64,000 bases of DNA from contig CAYMUY010000010.1 of NCBI GenBank assembly GCA_964393825.1, forward strand, positions 38,608 to 102,607, read 5' to 3'. Source of the DNA: PFJX01 sp964393825 (GTDB taxonomy: Bacteria > Pseudomonadota > Gammaproteobacteria > Burkholderiales > Thiobacillaceae). Made by a program: the position numbers and the translations under genes. Below the pieces are notes generated by a model, which made no database searches, was not told where the DNA came from, and saw nothing but the letters and a program-made list of their open reading frames with translations. Every line of letters begins with the position of its first letter. The stretch's first letter is position 1. Of the stretch, positions 1 to 14,500 are shown in pieces.

Positions 1-178
1 CGTCCTCGCTAGCCATGCCGGTAGCCAGGAAATCGAGCATTTCCCGGCGCGAGAATGGGGTCGCGAGGGTTTCCGGCAACCATTCGCGCAATTCCGGCCG
101 TGCGTCGAGACGCGCCGACAGCCAGCGGCTGTATGCGGCAGTGCGGGATAGCATTTCCAAGGCTGGCGAAGTAGTCAT
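1..178 (-). CDS. glnE: Probable glutamate-ammonia-ligase adenylyltransferase, N-terminal 59 residues (partial)
   Basis: An open frame starts at the ATG complementary to 176-178 and runs off the left edge of the window. It begins MTTSPALEMLSRTAAYSRWL and continues with an Arg- and Glu-rich helical stretch (about ARPELREWL). This resembles the start of GlnE, which adenylylates and deadenylylates glutamine synthetase in nitrogen control. From memory, glnE lies close to yhdP in many betaproteobacteria, and yhdP is found 3.4 kb away, which supports the reading. Only the 5' end is visible and no catalytic motif can be checked. No clear ribosome binding site is seen. The gene is divergent from acs. 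Confidence 0.6.
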   Translation of the reverse strand, partial: MTTSPALEMLSRTAAYSRWLSARLDARPELREWLPETLATPFSRREMLDFLATGMASED

Positions 179-296
179 GTTGCGGTGCAAAATGCGAATT
201 AGTTGGAAGTGGCCTAATTTTGCGCCTTCCTTGGGGGAGGAAAACATTGGATTTCCCGTCGCTAACGCTCAGTTGCCAAATAAGGAGACGCCTGTC

Positions 297-2288
<1,992 letters not shown>

Positions 2289-2304
2289 GCCGCAACCGCC
2301 ACAG

Positions 2305-2335
2305 AAAAAGAGCGGCCGCGGCCGCTCTTTTTTTT
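2305..2335 (+). terminator. Rho-independent terminator after acs
   Basis: A perfect palindrome, AGAGCGGCCG followed by CGGCCGCTCT (2309-2328), is flanked by an A-run upstream and eight T downstream (2328-2335). It lies 16 bases after the acs stop codon. The A-tract and T-tract symmetry means it could also work in the opposite direction. Confidence 0.9.
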
Positions 2336-2349
2336 ACTCCATCCCGCCC

Positions 2350-3402
2350 ATGACCATGCTGCCCCACCCGCTCGCCTCCGCCGCCGCCCTGGAACACGCC
2401 TTCGCCGAAGGTCTCTCAACCATGCTGGAGCGGCATCCCGGCCTTGGCGTCCATATCCTGGCGCTGGCCAACGCTGCCTACGACGGCGATCTCTGGGCGC
2501 GACTGGCGGCACCGCTGGCGGCGCGGCATGCGGAACTGGCTGAAACGATCAGCGGCACCCTGCGCCGGGGTGGCCGCCTGAGCGAACCGGAAGATGACAT
2601 CATGGTCTTCCTTAAATTGCTGGCGATCGGTTTCGAGCATCTCCAGACCACGCAACAGCGCCGCGCCGGCCCCTGGGAACTGTCGTTCAATCCGATCCGG
2701 GCGCTGCGGCCGCCACGCATGAGCGGCGCCCGGATCGACCGCCTGCTGCGCCCCTTCGACGCGACCGGCTTTCATTTCAACAAACCCTTCCTGGCGCGCG
2801 AGGTGTTCTGGGAGGGCGATCTGTTGGGTAAACAGGCGCGCCTGCTCTACAACAAATTCCCCTTCGCCCGCCTGCATGGCCTGCTGGTGCCGGAACCCGA
2901 ACGTGAATGGCCACAATATCTGACACCGGAACTGCACGGCTGGGCCTGGGAGGTCTGTGAGCGGGTGGCGGCCGTGATCCCGGGGTTCAGCCTGGCCTAC
3001 AACAGTTACGGGGCGCTGGCCTCGGTCAACCATCTGCATTTCCAGAGTTTCGTGCGGCCCACCCCGTTGCCGGTACAGGCTGCCGAGTTCGCCCACAACG
3101 GCGGGGAGCACTCATATCCGCTCCCCTGCGAGCGCTTCAGCGACCTGGAGGCCGCCTGGTTCCGGCTCGACCAGCTGCATAGCCATGGCACGCCCTACAA
3201 CCTGGTCTACGGCGGCGGCGTTCTGCACGTATTACCGCGAATGGCGCAGGGCAGCCATCCGTTGGCATCGTGGAATGCGGGTTTCGGCTGGAGCGACCTG
3301 GCCGGCGCCATCACCCTGTTCAGCCGCGAGGAATACAACGGCATCTGTGAAGCGGATATCGCGAGGGAAATGGCGGCCCACGCGCCCTTTCCGGCACCGT
3401 AG
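2350..3402 (+). CDS. HIT-superfamily GDP-hexose phosphorylase-like protein
   Basis: A 350-residue protein with the histidine-triad-like motif ASVNHLHFQSF (His228 and His230). This matches the ASINHLHFQ signature known from GDP-L-galactose/GDP-D-glucose phosphorylases and related GalT-like nucleotidyl transferases. The family cleaves a nucleoside diphosphate sugar through a covalent nucleotidyl-His intermediate. Bacterial members are poorly characterised, so the substrate is not assigned. Start at ATG 2350 with a possible alternative at 2356; no strong Shine-Dalgarno is seen. It is isolated from acs by a terminator. Its stop codon lies inside the large inverted repeat at 3400-3461. Confidence 0.7.
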   Translation: MTMLPHPLASAAALEHAFAEGLSTMLERHPGLGVHILALANAAYDGDLWARLAAPLAARHAELAETISGTLRRGGRLSEPEDDIMVFLKLLAIGFEHLQTTQQRRAGPWELSFNPIRALRPPRMSGARIDRLLRPFDATGFHFNKPFLAREVFWEGDLLGKQARLLYNKFPFARLHGLLVPEPEREWPQYLTPELHGWAWEVCERVAAVIPGFSLAYNSYGALASVNHLHFQSFVRPTPLPVQAAEFAHNGGEHSYPLPCERFSDLEAAWFRLDQLHSHGTPYNLVYGGGVLHVLPRMAQGSHPLASWNAGFGWSDLAGAITLFSREEYNGICEADIAREMAAHAPFPAP

Positions 3403-3461
3403 GAGGGCCCGCTTGCGGCCCGAATGATCCCGTGATTTCGGGCCGCAAGCGGGCCCTCCTA
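3400..3461. repeat. 25-bp perfect inverted repeat (REP-like hairpin)
   Basis: The arms 3400-3424 and 3437-3461 are perfectly complementary, beginning TAGGAGGGCCCGCTTGCGG, with a 12-base spacer. The first three bases are the stop codon of the preceding gene. The GTAGGAG start followed by a GC-rich palindrome is typical of bacterial REP/BIME elements. There is no T-run, so it is not a classical intrinsic terminator, though it may stabilise the 3' end of the message. Confidence 0.85.
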
Positions 3462-3532
3462 CGCGGACGTCACCAGGTGCTTGACCCAAGGGGGGCGGTA
3501 GAGAGATTCACTTTCCACTTCGCCCCAGTTTT

Positions 3533-3570
3533 CCCCTTGCCCTTGCCCCTTGCCCCTTGTACCTTGCCCC
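3533..3570. repeat. Short CCCCTTGC tandem repeats upstream of yhdP
   Basis: Four to five near-copies of CCCTTGCC/CCCCTTG lie immediately before the yhdP start. The same low-complexity motif recurs at 24141-24168, between two genes of the EPS operon. Function unknown; no ribosome binding site is visible between this tract and the yhdP start. Confidence 0.7.
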
Positions 3571-3574
3571 CACG

Positions 3575-6500
3575 ATGCCGCCACGTCTGAAGACCCTCCT
3601 GCATCACCTCTACCACTACGGCGTATATGCCCTCGGTGGCGTGATCATCATCGTCTGTGCGGCGGCGCTGGGCTTCAAGTTCTGGGTGATGCCCAACCTC
3701 GATCGCTTCAAGCCCGACGTCGAAGCCGCCGCCAGCCGCGCGCTGGGAAAACCGGTGACGGTGGGCCGGCTGGAAGCCGGCTGGGATGGCATCAACCCCC
3801 GGCTGACCCTGCGCGAACTGCGCGTCGCGGCGGATAGCGGCGCGCCACTCGAACTGCCGAGCGTGGAGGCCGTGCTCTCCTGGCTCTCCCTGGCGTTGCT
3901 GGAACCGCATCTGGCGAGTCTGACCCTGGACCAGCCGCACCTGGCGATCCGGCGCGACCCGACGGGCGTCATCCATCTCGCCGGCATCGCAATCAACGCG
4001 GAAAACGCGCCCAGCCCGTTCCCCGACTGGCTGCTGCGGCAGCCGCGCATCATCGTGCACGACGCCATGATTTCCTGGCTGGATGAAAAACTGGCGGCAC
4101 CGGAATTGCGACTCAGCCAGGTCCGCATCTACGTTCGCAACCGCTTTGGCCGCCATCGTTTCGGCGGCGTCGCTCTCCCCTCCGCCGCCGCCGGCCGGCT
4201 CGAGTTGCGCGGCGATCTCAACGGCGATTCGGTTCGGCGATTCGACACCTGGTCCGGGCAACTTTACGCGCGCGTCGACGACGCCCGCTTCGACTCCTGG
4301 GGGCGCTGGGTGCCCTGGGCGCAGTCGGCGGTGCGACAGGGCCGCGGCGCCCTGCGTTTCTGGCTGGACCTGGAGCGCGGCCAGATTCGCGCCCTGACCG
4401 GCGACACCCGGCTCAAGGGCGTCGCCATCAATGTCTCGGATGTCGAGCCCTTGCCGGACCTGGCGTTCCAGTCGCTGGCCGGGCGGGTTGGCTGGGCACG
4501 CGAATTCGACGGCAAGGGCCAGGCCAGCTCGCAGACGTTTTTCGTGGAACAACTGCGCTTCGCGGTGGCCGGAGAGACCCCCTCGGAACCGGCGTCGGTC
4601 AAGGTCAGGCTGCTACCGGATGGGCATGGCGGCTTCAGCACGGTATCGGCGAATGCGAGCAATCTGCGCCTGGAGGCCCTGACCGCGCTGACGGGTGCCT
4701 TGCCCCTGCCCCGCCGTGGACATGACCTGATCGCGGCGCTGAATCCGCGCGGCCTGGTGGAGTCGGCCTCCGGTCACTGGAGTGGCGCGCAGGACTATGG
4801 TTTCAAGCTGCATGTACGCGACTTGGGCTGCAATGCCTATGGCAGCCTGCCCGGGTATTCCGGGGTATCGGCCAGAATCGAGGCGGATCAGGCATCCGGC
4901 ACGGCCGAACTGAACGGTCGCGACATGGTGCTGAACATGGACCGGGTCTTCCGGCATCCGCTGGTATTCAACCATCTCGACGCGATGGCCGCCTGGACGA
5001 TCAGCGGACAAGGCACACGGCTGGACATCGAGCAAGCCCGTTTCGACAACAGCGATCTGGCGGGCGAGGCCGAGGGCCGCATCGAACTGCCGACCGGCGC
5101 CAAGCCGCGCCTCGACCTCCGCGCCCATCTCAGCCATGGGGAAGCGCGCGCAGTCTATCGCTACCTGCCGCTCGCGGTCGGCAATGACGCCTACGAATGG
5201 GTGAAACACTCGGTCATCGGCGGCCATTCCGACGATACCCGACTGGTGCTCAAGGGTGATCTCGCGCATTTCCCGTTCGACAAGGGCGGCGGTGAATTCA
5301 AGGTCACGGTGAAAATGGTCAATGGCCTGCTCGACTATGCCGATGGCTGGCCACGCATTGACGGTGTCAACGGCATGCTGGTCTTCCATGACAAGGCGAT
5401 GACGCTGACCGCCGACAGCGGCCGCATCCTCGACGCCCGCCTGGGTCCGGTGCGCGCGCACATTGCCGATCTTCACGCAAGCTGGGACGAAATGCTGCTG
5501 ATCGACGGCCGCGCGACAGGACCGACGCAGACTTTCCTGGACTTCATCCGGCAATCGCCAGTGAGCGAACATATGGGAGGCTTCACCGAAAAATTGCGCG
5601 CGGACGGCCATGGTGAACTGGGCTTGAACCTGCAACTGCCACTGCGCCACATCAAGGACAGCTCACTGGGCGGCGCCTTCAGTCTCAAGGACAACCGCAT
5701 CGGGCTGGGCGGCGATCTCCCCGATCTGGAGCAAGTCAGCGGCCGCCTCGGCTTCACCGAATCCTCGGTGCAGGCGCGCAATCTCCAGACGCGGGTGCTG
5801 GGCCTGCCGGCCATGCTCTCAATCGACAATTCGCGGCCGGGCCAGGTGCAGGCCCAACTCAAGGGCAACATCACGGCCGACGCGCTCAAGCCCTATCTCC
5901 CCGCCAGCCTGGCCGGCCACGTCAGCGGCGCCAGCGACTGGCGGGCGGACGTACTGGTCGCCAAAGCGTGGAACGAGGTCCAGATCAGCTCGGACCTCGT
6001 CGGCCTGGCGCTGACATTGCCCTCACCCCTGCGCAAACACGCGGGGCAAGCCATCCCCCTGACGATCACCCGCACCCCAGGCGACCTGCGCGACAGCGTG
6101 GTCAAGGCCAGCTACGGCAATCTGGTCTCGCTGCGCGCCGAACTCCCGGTCGATGGCCCGGCGCGAGTCGCTGTCCGCCTCTCCCAAGGCGAAGCGCCAG
6201 CCCCCAAGGATGCCGGGATCAGCGTCTCGGGCGCGCTCCGCTATCTGGACCTGGACGCTTGGCGCGGCCTCGATTTCAGCTCGTCGGGAATCGCGGGGCC
6301 GCCAATGCGCGACATCAGCCTGAGCCTGAATGAGTTCAAGGTGGCGGGACGCATCCTCCGCGATACCCATGTCCGGGCGCAACCCACCGGCGGCGGCTGG
6401 AAAGTGATATTGGCCGGGCGCGAACTGGGGGGCGAGCTGTTCACCCTGCCCGGAACCCGCGGCACCCGCGTGATAGCCAACTTCAAGCGCCTGGCGATCC

Positions 6501-7381
6501 CGGAAGCCGCGAACGATGTCTTGCCCGGCGAGGGCGCCGGAAACGCCGATGCGGCACTGGCCGAACTCGAACTCAATGCCCGTAACTTCACCTGGAATGG
6601 CCTGGACCTGGGCGAACTGCATGTGCGTCTGACCCCGGACAAGACCGGGTACACGCTGGATCACGTCTCGCTGGCGATGCCGGAAGGCCGTCTGGAAGGC
6701 AAGGGACAGGTTTCCCGGCATCCGCGCAGGCCCACCCGTCTCGACCTGAAGCTCGAGGCAGCCGACCTGGGCAAGCTGCTTGGCCGCCTCGGTTACCCCG
6801 GCGGCGTGCGTGGGGGCGAAGCCCGCTTCGAGGGCGACCTGAACTGGATGGGTGGGGTCGAGGATTTCGCTGTGGCCAAACTGGCGGGCGACTTTGTCGT
6901 CGCGGTGAAGAAAGGCCAGTTCCTCAAGGTGGAGCCGGGCGTCGCCAAACTGCTCGGCATTCTCAGTCTGCAGGCGCTGCCCCGGCGCATCACGCTGGAT
7001 TTCCGCGACGTCTTTTCGGAAGGCTTCGCCTTCGATGAAATCCTCGGCAACATTCATCTCGACCGCGGCGCCGCCTATACCCAGGACCTGAAGATGAACG
7101 GCCCCGCCGCGAAAGTGAGCATGAGCGGCGTCGTCGATCTGGTCGGGGAGTCACAGAACCTGCGGGTGAATATCCAGCCTCGTCTGGACGACACCGTCGC
7201 CGTCGCCAGCGCCATCGTCGGCGGCCCGGTGGTGGGCATCGGCGCCCTGATCGCCGGCAAGGTGCTGAAGAACCCCATCGGCCAGGCGCTCTACTTCGAC
7301 TACCGGGTGACCGGTGGCTGGAGCGAACCGGTCATCACCAAGATGAAGCGGCAGGTCAAGGAAACGGCGTCAACACCCTGA
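3575..7381 (+). CDS. yhdP: YhdP family AsmA-like envelope protein (TIGR02099)
   Basis: A 1268-residue protein with one N-terminal membrane helix (about residues 13-38, GVYALGGVIIIVCAAALGF), followed by a very long beta-rich periplasmic region and no further obvious helix. This is the architecture of YhdP and other AsmA-like proteins thought to carry phospholipids to the outer membrane. The C-terminus (GALIAGKVLKNPIGQALYF near the end) is typical of the family. The open frame begins at a TTG at 3557, but ATG 3575 fits the family N-terminus better. The gene converges with metH with a 23-base gap. MlaA, which works in the opposite transport direction, is encoded at 33.9 kb. Confidence 0.9.
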   Translation: MPPRLKTLLHHLYHYGVYALGGVIIIVCAAALGFKFWVMPNLDRFKPDVEAAASRALGKPVTVGRLEAGWDGINPRLTLRELRVAADSGAPLELPSVEAVLSWLSLALLEPHLASLTLDQPHLAIRRDPTGVIHLAGIAINAENAPSPFPDWLLRQPRIIVHDAMISWLDEKLAAPELRLSQVRIYVRNRFGRHRFGGVALPSAAAGRLELRGDLNGDSVRRFDTWSGQLYARVDDARFDSWGRWVPWAQSAVRQGRGALRFWLDLERGQIRALTGDTRLKGVAINVSDVEPLPDLAFQSLAGRVGWAREFDGKGQASSQTFFVEQLRFAVAGETPSEPASVKVRLLPDGHGGFSTVSANASNLRLEALTALTGALPLPRRGHDLIAALNPRGLVESASGHWSGAQDYGFKLHVRDLGCNAYGSLPGYSGVSARIEADQASGTAELNGRDMVLNMDRVFRHPLVFNHLDAMAAWTISGQGTRLDIEQARFDNSDLAGEAEGRIELPTGAKPRLDLRAHLSHGEARAVYRYLPLAVGNDAYEWVKHSVIGGHSDDTRLVLKGDLAHFPFDKGGGEFKVTVKMVNGLLDYADGWPRIDGVNGMLVFHDKAMTLTADSGRILDARLGPVRAHIADLHASWDEMLLIDGRATGPTQTFLDFIRQSPVSEHMGGFTEKLRADGHGELGLNLQLPLRHIKDSSLGGAFSLKDNRIGLGGDLPDLEQVSGRLGFTESSVQARNLQTRVLGLPAMLSIDNSRPGQVQAQLKGNITADALKPYLPASLAGHVSGASDWRADVLVAKAWNEVQISSDLVGLALTLPSPLRKHAGQAIPLTITRTPGDLRDSVVKASYGNLVSLRAELPVDGPARVAVRLSQGEAPAPKDAGISVSGALRYLDLDAWRGLDFSSSGIAGPPMRDISLSLNEFKVAGRILRDTHVRAQPTGGGWKVILAGRELGGELFTLPGTRGTRVIANFKRLAIPEAANDVLPGEGAGNADAALAELELNARNFTWNGLDLGELHVRLTPDKTGYTLDHVSLAMPEGRLEGKGQVSRHPRRPTRLDLKLEAADLGKLLGRLGYPGGVRGGEARFEGDLNWMGGVEDFAVAKLAGDFVVAVKKGQFLKVEPGVAKLLGILSLQALPRRITLDFRDVFSEGFAFDEILGNIHLDRGAAYTQDLKMNGPAAKVSMSGVVDLVGESQNLRVNIQPRLDDTVAVASAIVGGPVVGIGALIAGKVLKNPIGQALYFDYRVTGGWSEPVITKMKRQVKETASTP

Positions 7382-7404
7382 CCCGCATGCCGCGCTGACC
7401 GGGG

Positions 7405-11082
<3,678 letters not shown>

Positions 11083-11163
11083 GGTGGGCAGGCGGCTACG
11101 GAAAGGGCGCGGATTTTACCATCCGCCCCGGACCGGGTCCGCCGCCTTCACCTCGTCACGGGT

Positions 11164-12459
11164 TCAGGCACGCTGGCGGGTGAAGGACCTGGGCTTTTTC
11201 ACCTCGGGCGCGACACCGCCTCCCCCTTCGAGGGGCTGGTTGGCGAAGGTCCAGGCCATCACCGTGATGGCGATGAGGTGATAGTAGAGATCAAAGTAGG
11301 ACAAACCGAGGAAGGCCCCGGCACTGGCATAGCCGACCATGCTGACCTGAATCATGGCGGCCAGGTCGGCGGCCCATTTCCGGTCCGGATCCCGCTTGAA
11401 CGTCCGCTTGATCTGGTTGCATCGCGCCCAGGTCATCATGCCCAGCGTGATGAAGATGCCGAAGCCGATGAAACCCTGTTCCCCGATCTGCTCGAAATAG
11501 ATGCTGTGCACGTCATGTACCCGGTCGGGTTCGGGGGCGTACTGGGCAAAGGTGGGGGGGTGGAACATGTCCATGCCACCACCGGTGATCCGGCTCGTCG
11601 CGACATTGAAGGCGGTCCACCAGGCGTTGATCCGGCCCAGGGAGGAGTCGTCCTGCTGGTAGGTCTTGATGGTGTTCATGCGGTCATACCAGGCCTGCGG
11701 CATGATGCTGCCGATGATCAGGATGCTGCTTCCTATCATCAGGGCAGTGACGAACTTGTTGCGGCTCTTGAACCAGAGGAACAGGCCCATGGCGGCGAGG
11801 CCGATCAGGCCGCCACGCGACTGGCTGCCGATCGCCGCGATGGCGGACAGCATCATCGCCGCACCCAGCCCCAGTTTCAGCCAGGGGCGCTGCTCCTGCA
11901 GACGCAGGTAGGCCAGCAGGGGGATGATCATCGCCAGCACCAGGGCCATCTCGTTGTTGCCGCCGAAGAAGGTGCCTTCCGGCCCTTGCACCCGATGCAC
12001 CCCGCCTTTCATGATGGTGAAAATGCCGCCCTTGATGCCATAGAAGCCCAGCGAGATGCAGATGACCCAGATCAGACCATTCAGGCGCTCGCGGCTGTTG
12101 ATGACCATCAGGGTGACGAAGGTCATCAGCAGGACCTTGAACACCTTGATGAAGTTGTCCCAGGCCAACGCGGGATATAAAGCGAAGCTGGTGGTCACGA
12201 CCATCCAGAAGACGAAGATCAGCAGCAGGATCGTTTCCCGTGTCCAGGGAATGCGCTTGGGTTCCTTGCTGAACAGCATCGCGATGAACGTGGTGAGCGC
12301 GATCAGCATGGCCCAGGGAAAATCACGCGCCCAGCCGAAGGCCAGGCGGTGCGGGTTGTGGTAACCGATCCAGGACCAGAGATAGATACCGACCTGCGGG
12401 CGGCGCAGGGCCATGGGCAACAGCCCGAACACCACGATGGCGACGAACAGGTCTCTCAC
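11164..12459 (-). CDS. O-antigen ligase/polymerase-like protein, exosortase A system (TIGR03097 type)
   Basis: A 431-residue polytopic membrane protein with around ten hydrophobic segments, starting MRDLFVAIVVFGLLPMALRR. The N-terminal pattern RRPQVGIYLWSWIGYHNPHR and the GTFFGGNNEMAL loop match the putative O-glycosylation ligase of XrtA loci, a Wzy/WaaL-type enzyme that would polymerise or transfer the polysaccharide on the periplasmic side. The GTG start overlaps the upstream stop (GTGA). It is the last gene of the 18-gene EPS block, 81 bases before metH on the same strand. Assignment to the family is firm; polymerase versus ligase activity is not decided by sequence. Confidence 0.88.
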   Translation of the reverse strand: MRDLFVAIVVFGLLPMALRRPQVGIYLWSWIGYHNPHRLAFGWARDFPWAMLIALTTFIAMLFSKEPKRIPWTRETILLLIFVFWMVVTTSFALYPALAWDNFIKVFKVLLMTFVTLMVINSRERLNGLIWVICISLGFYGIKGGIFTIMKGGVHRVQGPEGTFFGGNNEMALVLAMIIPLLAYLRLQEQRPWLKLGLGAAMMLSAIAAIGSQSRGGLIGLAAMGLFLWFKSRNKFVTALMIGSSILIIGSIMPQAWYDRMNTIKTYQQDDSSLGRINAWWTAFNVATSRITGGGMDMFHPPTFAQYAPEPDRVHDVHSIYFEQIGEQGFIGFGIFITLGMMTWARCNQIKRTFKRDPDRKWAADLAAMIQVSMVGYASAGAFLGLSYFDLYYHLIAITVMAWTFANQPLEGGGGVAPEVKKPRSFTRQRA

Positions 12460-13295
12460 CGGGGCGATGCCTCTTGTGTGGCCGCGGTGAACCAGGTGAC
12501 GCGGCGGTCGAGGTTCAGATCGCGCAGCAGGCCGGCGCGCAGCTTGCGATCCACTTCCCGCTCATGGCGCAGGCCGCGTTGCTTGACCTGGTAGAGGCGC
12601 CCCTTGTGCGGCTGCGTCTGTCCGAATCGCTCGCCCTCGGCAAGTCGATGGAGAAATTCGGCGTAAACTTCGGCGCTTCGCTCCACCGCCCGCCAGAACA
12701 ATTTCAACTCATCGTCGTCGGCGCGGACTTCCGGGCAGATGTGGGCGATCAGGCCACCGGTATCGATGCCGGCGTCGATCCAGTGCAGGGTGCAGCCCAC
12801 TTTCTCCGGCTCGCCGTTGTAGAGTGCCCAGAAGGTGCAGTCGGCGCCGCGATATTCCGGCGACAGGCCACCGTGCAGGTTGGCGATGCCAAGACGCCCT
12901 TCCTTGAGCAGGTCGCCCCGGATCAGCGAGGTGCCGAACACGCAGAGCAGGTCGGGCTTCAGTTCCCGCGCCAGGGCCACCACGTCCGGATGGTTGATGT
13001 GCGGGAACTCGCGCACCAGTTCGGGCCGGTTCAGCCGCGCCTCGGCATCGCCGAAGAAGAAGCGCCGCTCCGGGTTGCCGGTATAGCGGCGCCGGTCGCG
13101 CAGCCAGCGCCAGATCTTGCGTGTCAGATTGTCCGGACGCAGCGTCCTGAACAGTTTCTTCCAGGAAAACGCCGATCCCGTCTCGTTGACGATGGCGACC
13201 ACCTCGGCGGCTTCGCACAGGGCATTGGCGACGTGGAGGTGGCGCGGACTGCGGCCGCACAGCACCATCACGCGCAGCGGGGAGCGCTCAGCCAT
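12456..13295 (-). CDS. Formyltransferase-family protein of the EPS locus
   Basis: A 279-residue protein with the formyl-transferase core: PDLLCVFGTSLI, then NLHGGLSPEYRGADCTFWAL, and HWIDAGIDTGGLI. These correspond to the conserved Asn-His of the active site (NLHGG here, related to N-x-H in Fmt and ArnA) and the downstream Asp of the DTG segment. Such enzymes use 10-formyltetrahydrofolate on an amino group, often of an amino sugar nucleotide. The open frame extends to 13358, but ATG 13295 is chosen because it overlaps the upstream stop by 8 bases, as in the rest of the operon. Substrate unknown; an N-formylated sugar is an inference. Confidence 0.75.
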   Translation of the reverse strand: MAERSPLRVMVLCGRSPRHLHVANALCEAAEVVAIVNETGSAFSWKKLFRTLRPDNLTRKIWRWLRDRRRYTGNPERRFFFGDAEARLNRPELVREFPHINHPDVVALARELKPDLLCVFGTSLIRGDLLKEGRLGIANLHGGLSPEYRGADCTFWALYNGEPEKVGCTLHWIDAGIDTGGLIAHICPEVRADDDELKLFWRAVERSAEVYAEFLHRLAEGERFGQTQPHKGRLYQVKQRGLRHEREVDRKLRAGLLRDLNLDRRVTWFTAATQEASPR

Positions 13296-14496
13296 GCGTC
13301 TTCTCCACGCTCGGCACCGGCGGCACGGCGATGTCGGCCATGTCCATGAGCAGTGCATCGGCGAAGAACTTGGCCGCCCAGTTGGGATACTCGAAGCGGG
13401 AATAGTCGCCCCAGATCGGCGCCGAGCCGGCGATGCCGCCGCGCACGGCCGGGTCCGGGTAGTCCAGGCGCTGCGTGGTCTTCAGGTAGACGATGGCGGC
13501 GCGGGCATGGGCGCGCAAGTCGTCGGCGCCGGTGGCCTGCGCCAGGCGGGTCCAGTTCATGCTCATCTGGGCGGCGCCGGTCAGGCAGCAGTAGCGGGCA
13601 TCGGCCACCCAACCGTCCTTGAAGGTGCCGGCCAGCCAGCCGTCATGCCGCTGCGCGGCGGCGATGCCACGGCCGGCCGTGAGCGCGGCGTCGAGGTAGC
13701 GCGCCTCGCCGAGCAGCACCCCGGCTTCCAGCAGACCACGGATGGCATAGGCGATGGTATGGGTGAAGGGCGAGCGCCAGGGCACGAAGGCATTGCTGGC
13801 GAACCAGCCGGATTCGGTCTGCTGGGTCAGCGCCCAGTCCATGTGTCGCTTCGCCGCATCGATCAGGCGCGCATCCTGCGCGAGCAGGCCGGTGGACAGC
13901 AGCGGCCAGGTGGCTCGGGTGTTGTAGACGTGCGGCGTGTCGTTGTGCTCGAACTTGCGGAAGCAGCCGTCCGCGTCCTGCTGATCGGCCAGCCAGTGGC
14001 CGGCGCGTACCGCCGACTCGAGACAGTCCTGGCGCTGGAGCTGGGTGTAGCCGGCCACCATGCCGTGCATGATCTGGCCGGTATTGAAGATCACCGGCCG
14101 GCTGCCCGGCTCGCCGAAATGGCCGGGGAAGGCGCCGTCCACCTGCTGCAGCGACAGCTCCCAATCGATCATCCGCCGCGCCCGCTCCACCAGTTCCGGG
14201 CGGCGCAGCAATTCGGCGGCGGCAAGGAAGGTTTCGATGATGTAGCCGGTGGTTTCCGGATAACTGGGCAGCCAGCCGTCCTCGAAACTCCAGCCGGCAG
14301 CGACGCCGCCGGCGTCGGACTGGCCGTCGCGCACGTCCTGGGCGTGACAGAGCCAGTCGATGGCGGCACCGAGATGTTCGGCGTGGGGTTTCGCCTCGCC
14401 ACGCACGTCGCGCAGGCTGTCCAGGATCAGGGCAAGATGACGCGGTCGCCAGGGCTTGTAGCGGAACGGCAGGGAGAGCAGTGCGGCGAGATCCAT
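13288..14496 (-). CDS. Alpha/alpha-toroid protein of unknown function in the EPS locus
   Basis: A 402-residue cytoplasmic-looking protein with repeated helical motifs (for example GWFASNAFVPW, DGWLAGTFKDGWVADARYCC, DGCFRKFEHND). This is the spacing of alpha/alpha-toroid enzymes such as squalene cyclases, glucuronyl epimerases and polysaccharide lyases/glycosidases. No signal peptide is seen. The start at 14496 has AGAAGGAA 6 bases upstream and lies 4 bases after the previous stop; the longer frame to 14547 would overlap that gene. It sits between the CapK-like and formyltransferase-like genes. A specific activity cannot be assigned. Confidence 0.7.
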   Translation of the reverse strand: MDLAALLSLPFRYKPWRPRHLALILDSLRDVRGEAKPHAEHLGAAIDWLCHAQDVRDGQSDAGGVAAGWSFEDGWLPSYPETTGYIIETFLAAAELLRRPELVERARRMIDWELSLQQVDGAFPGHFGEPGSRPVIFNTGQIMHGMVAGYTQLQRQDCLESAVRAGHWLADQQDADGCFRKFEHNDTPHVYNTRATWPLLSTGLLAQDARLIDAAKRHMDWALTQQTESGWFASNAFVPWRSPFTHTIAYAIRGLLEAGVLLGEARYLDAALTAGRGIAAAQRHDGWLAGTFKDGWVADARYCCLTGAAQMSMNWTRLAQATGADDLRAHARAAIVYLKTTQRLDYPDPAVRGGIAGSAPIWGDYSRFEYPNWAAKFFADALLMDMADIAVPPVPSVEKTHG

Positions 14497-14500
14497 ACGT

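Noticed and set aside
11083..11163. Possible cobalamin or SAM riboswitch before metH
   Set aside because: Only 80 bases, with no B12-box or SAM-like helices visible.
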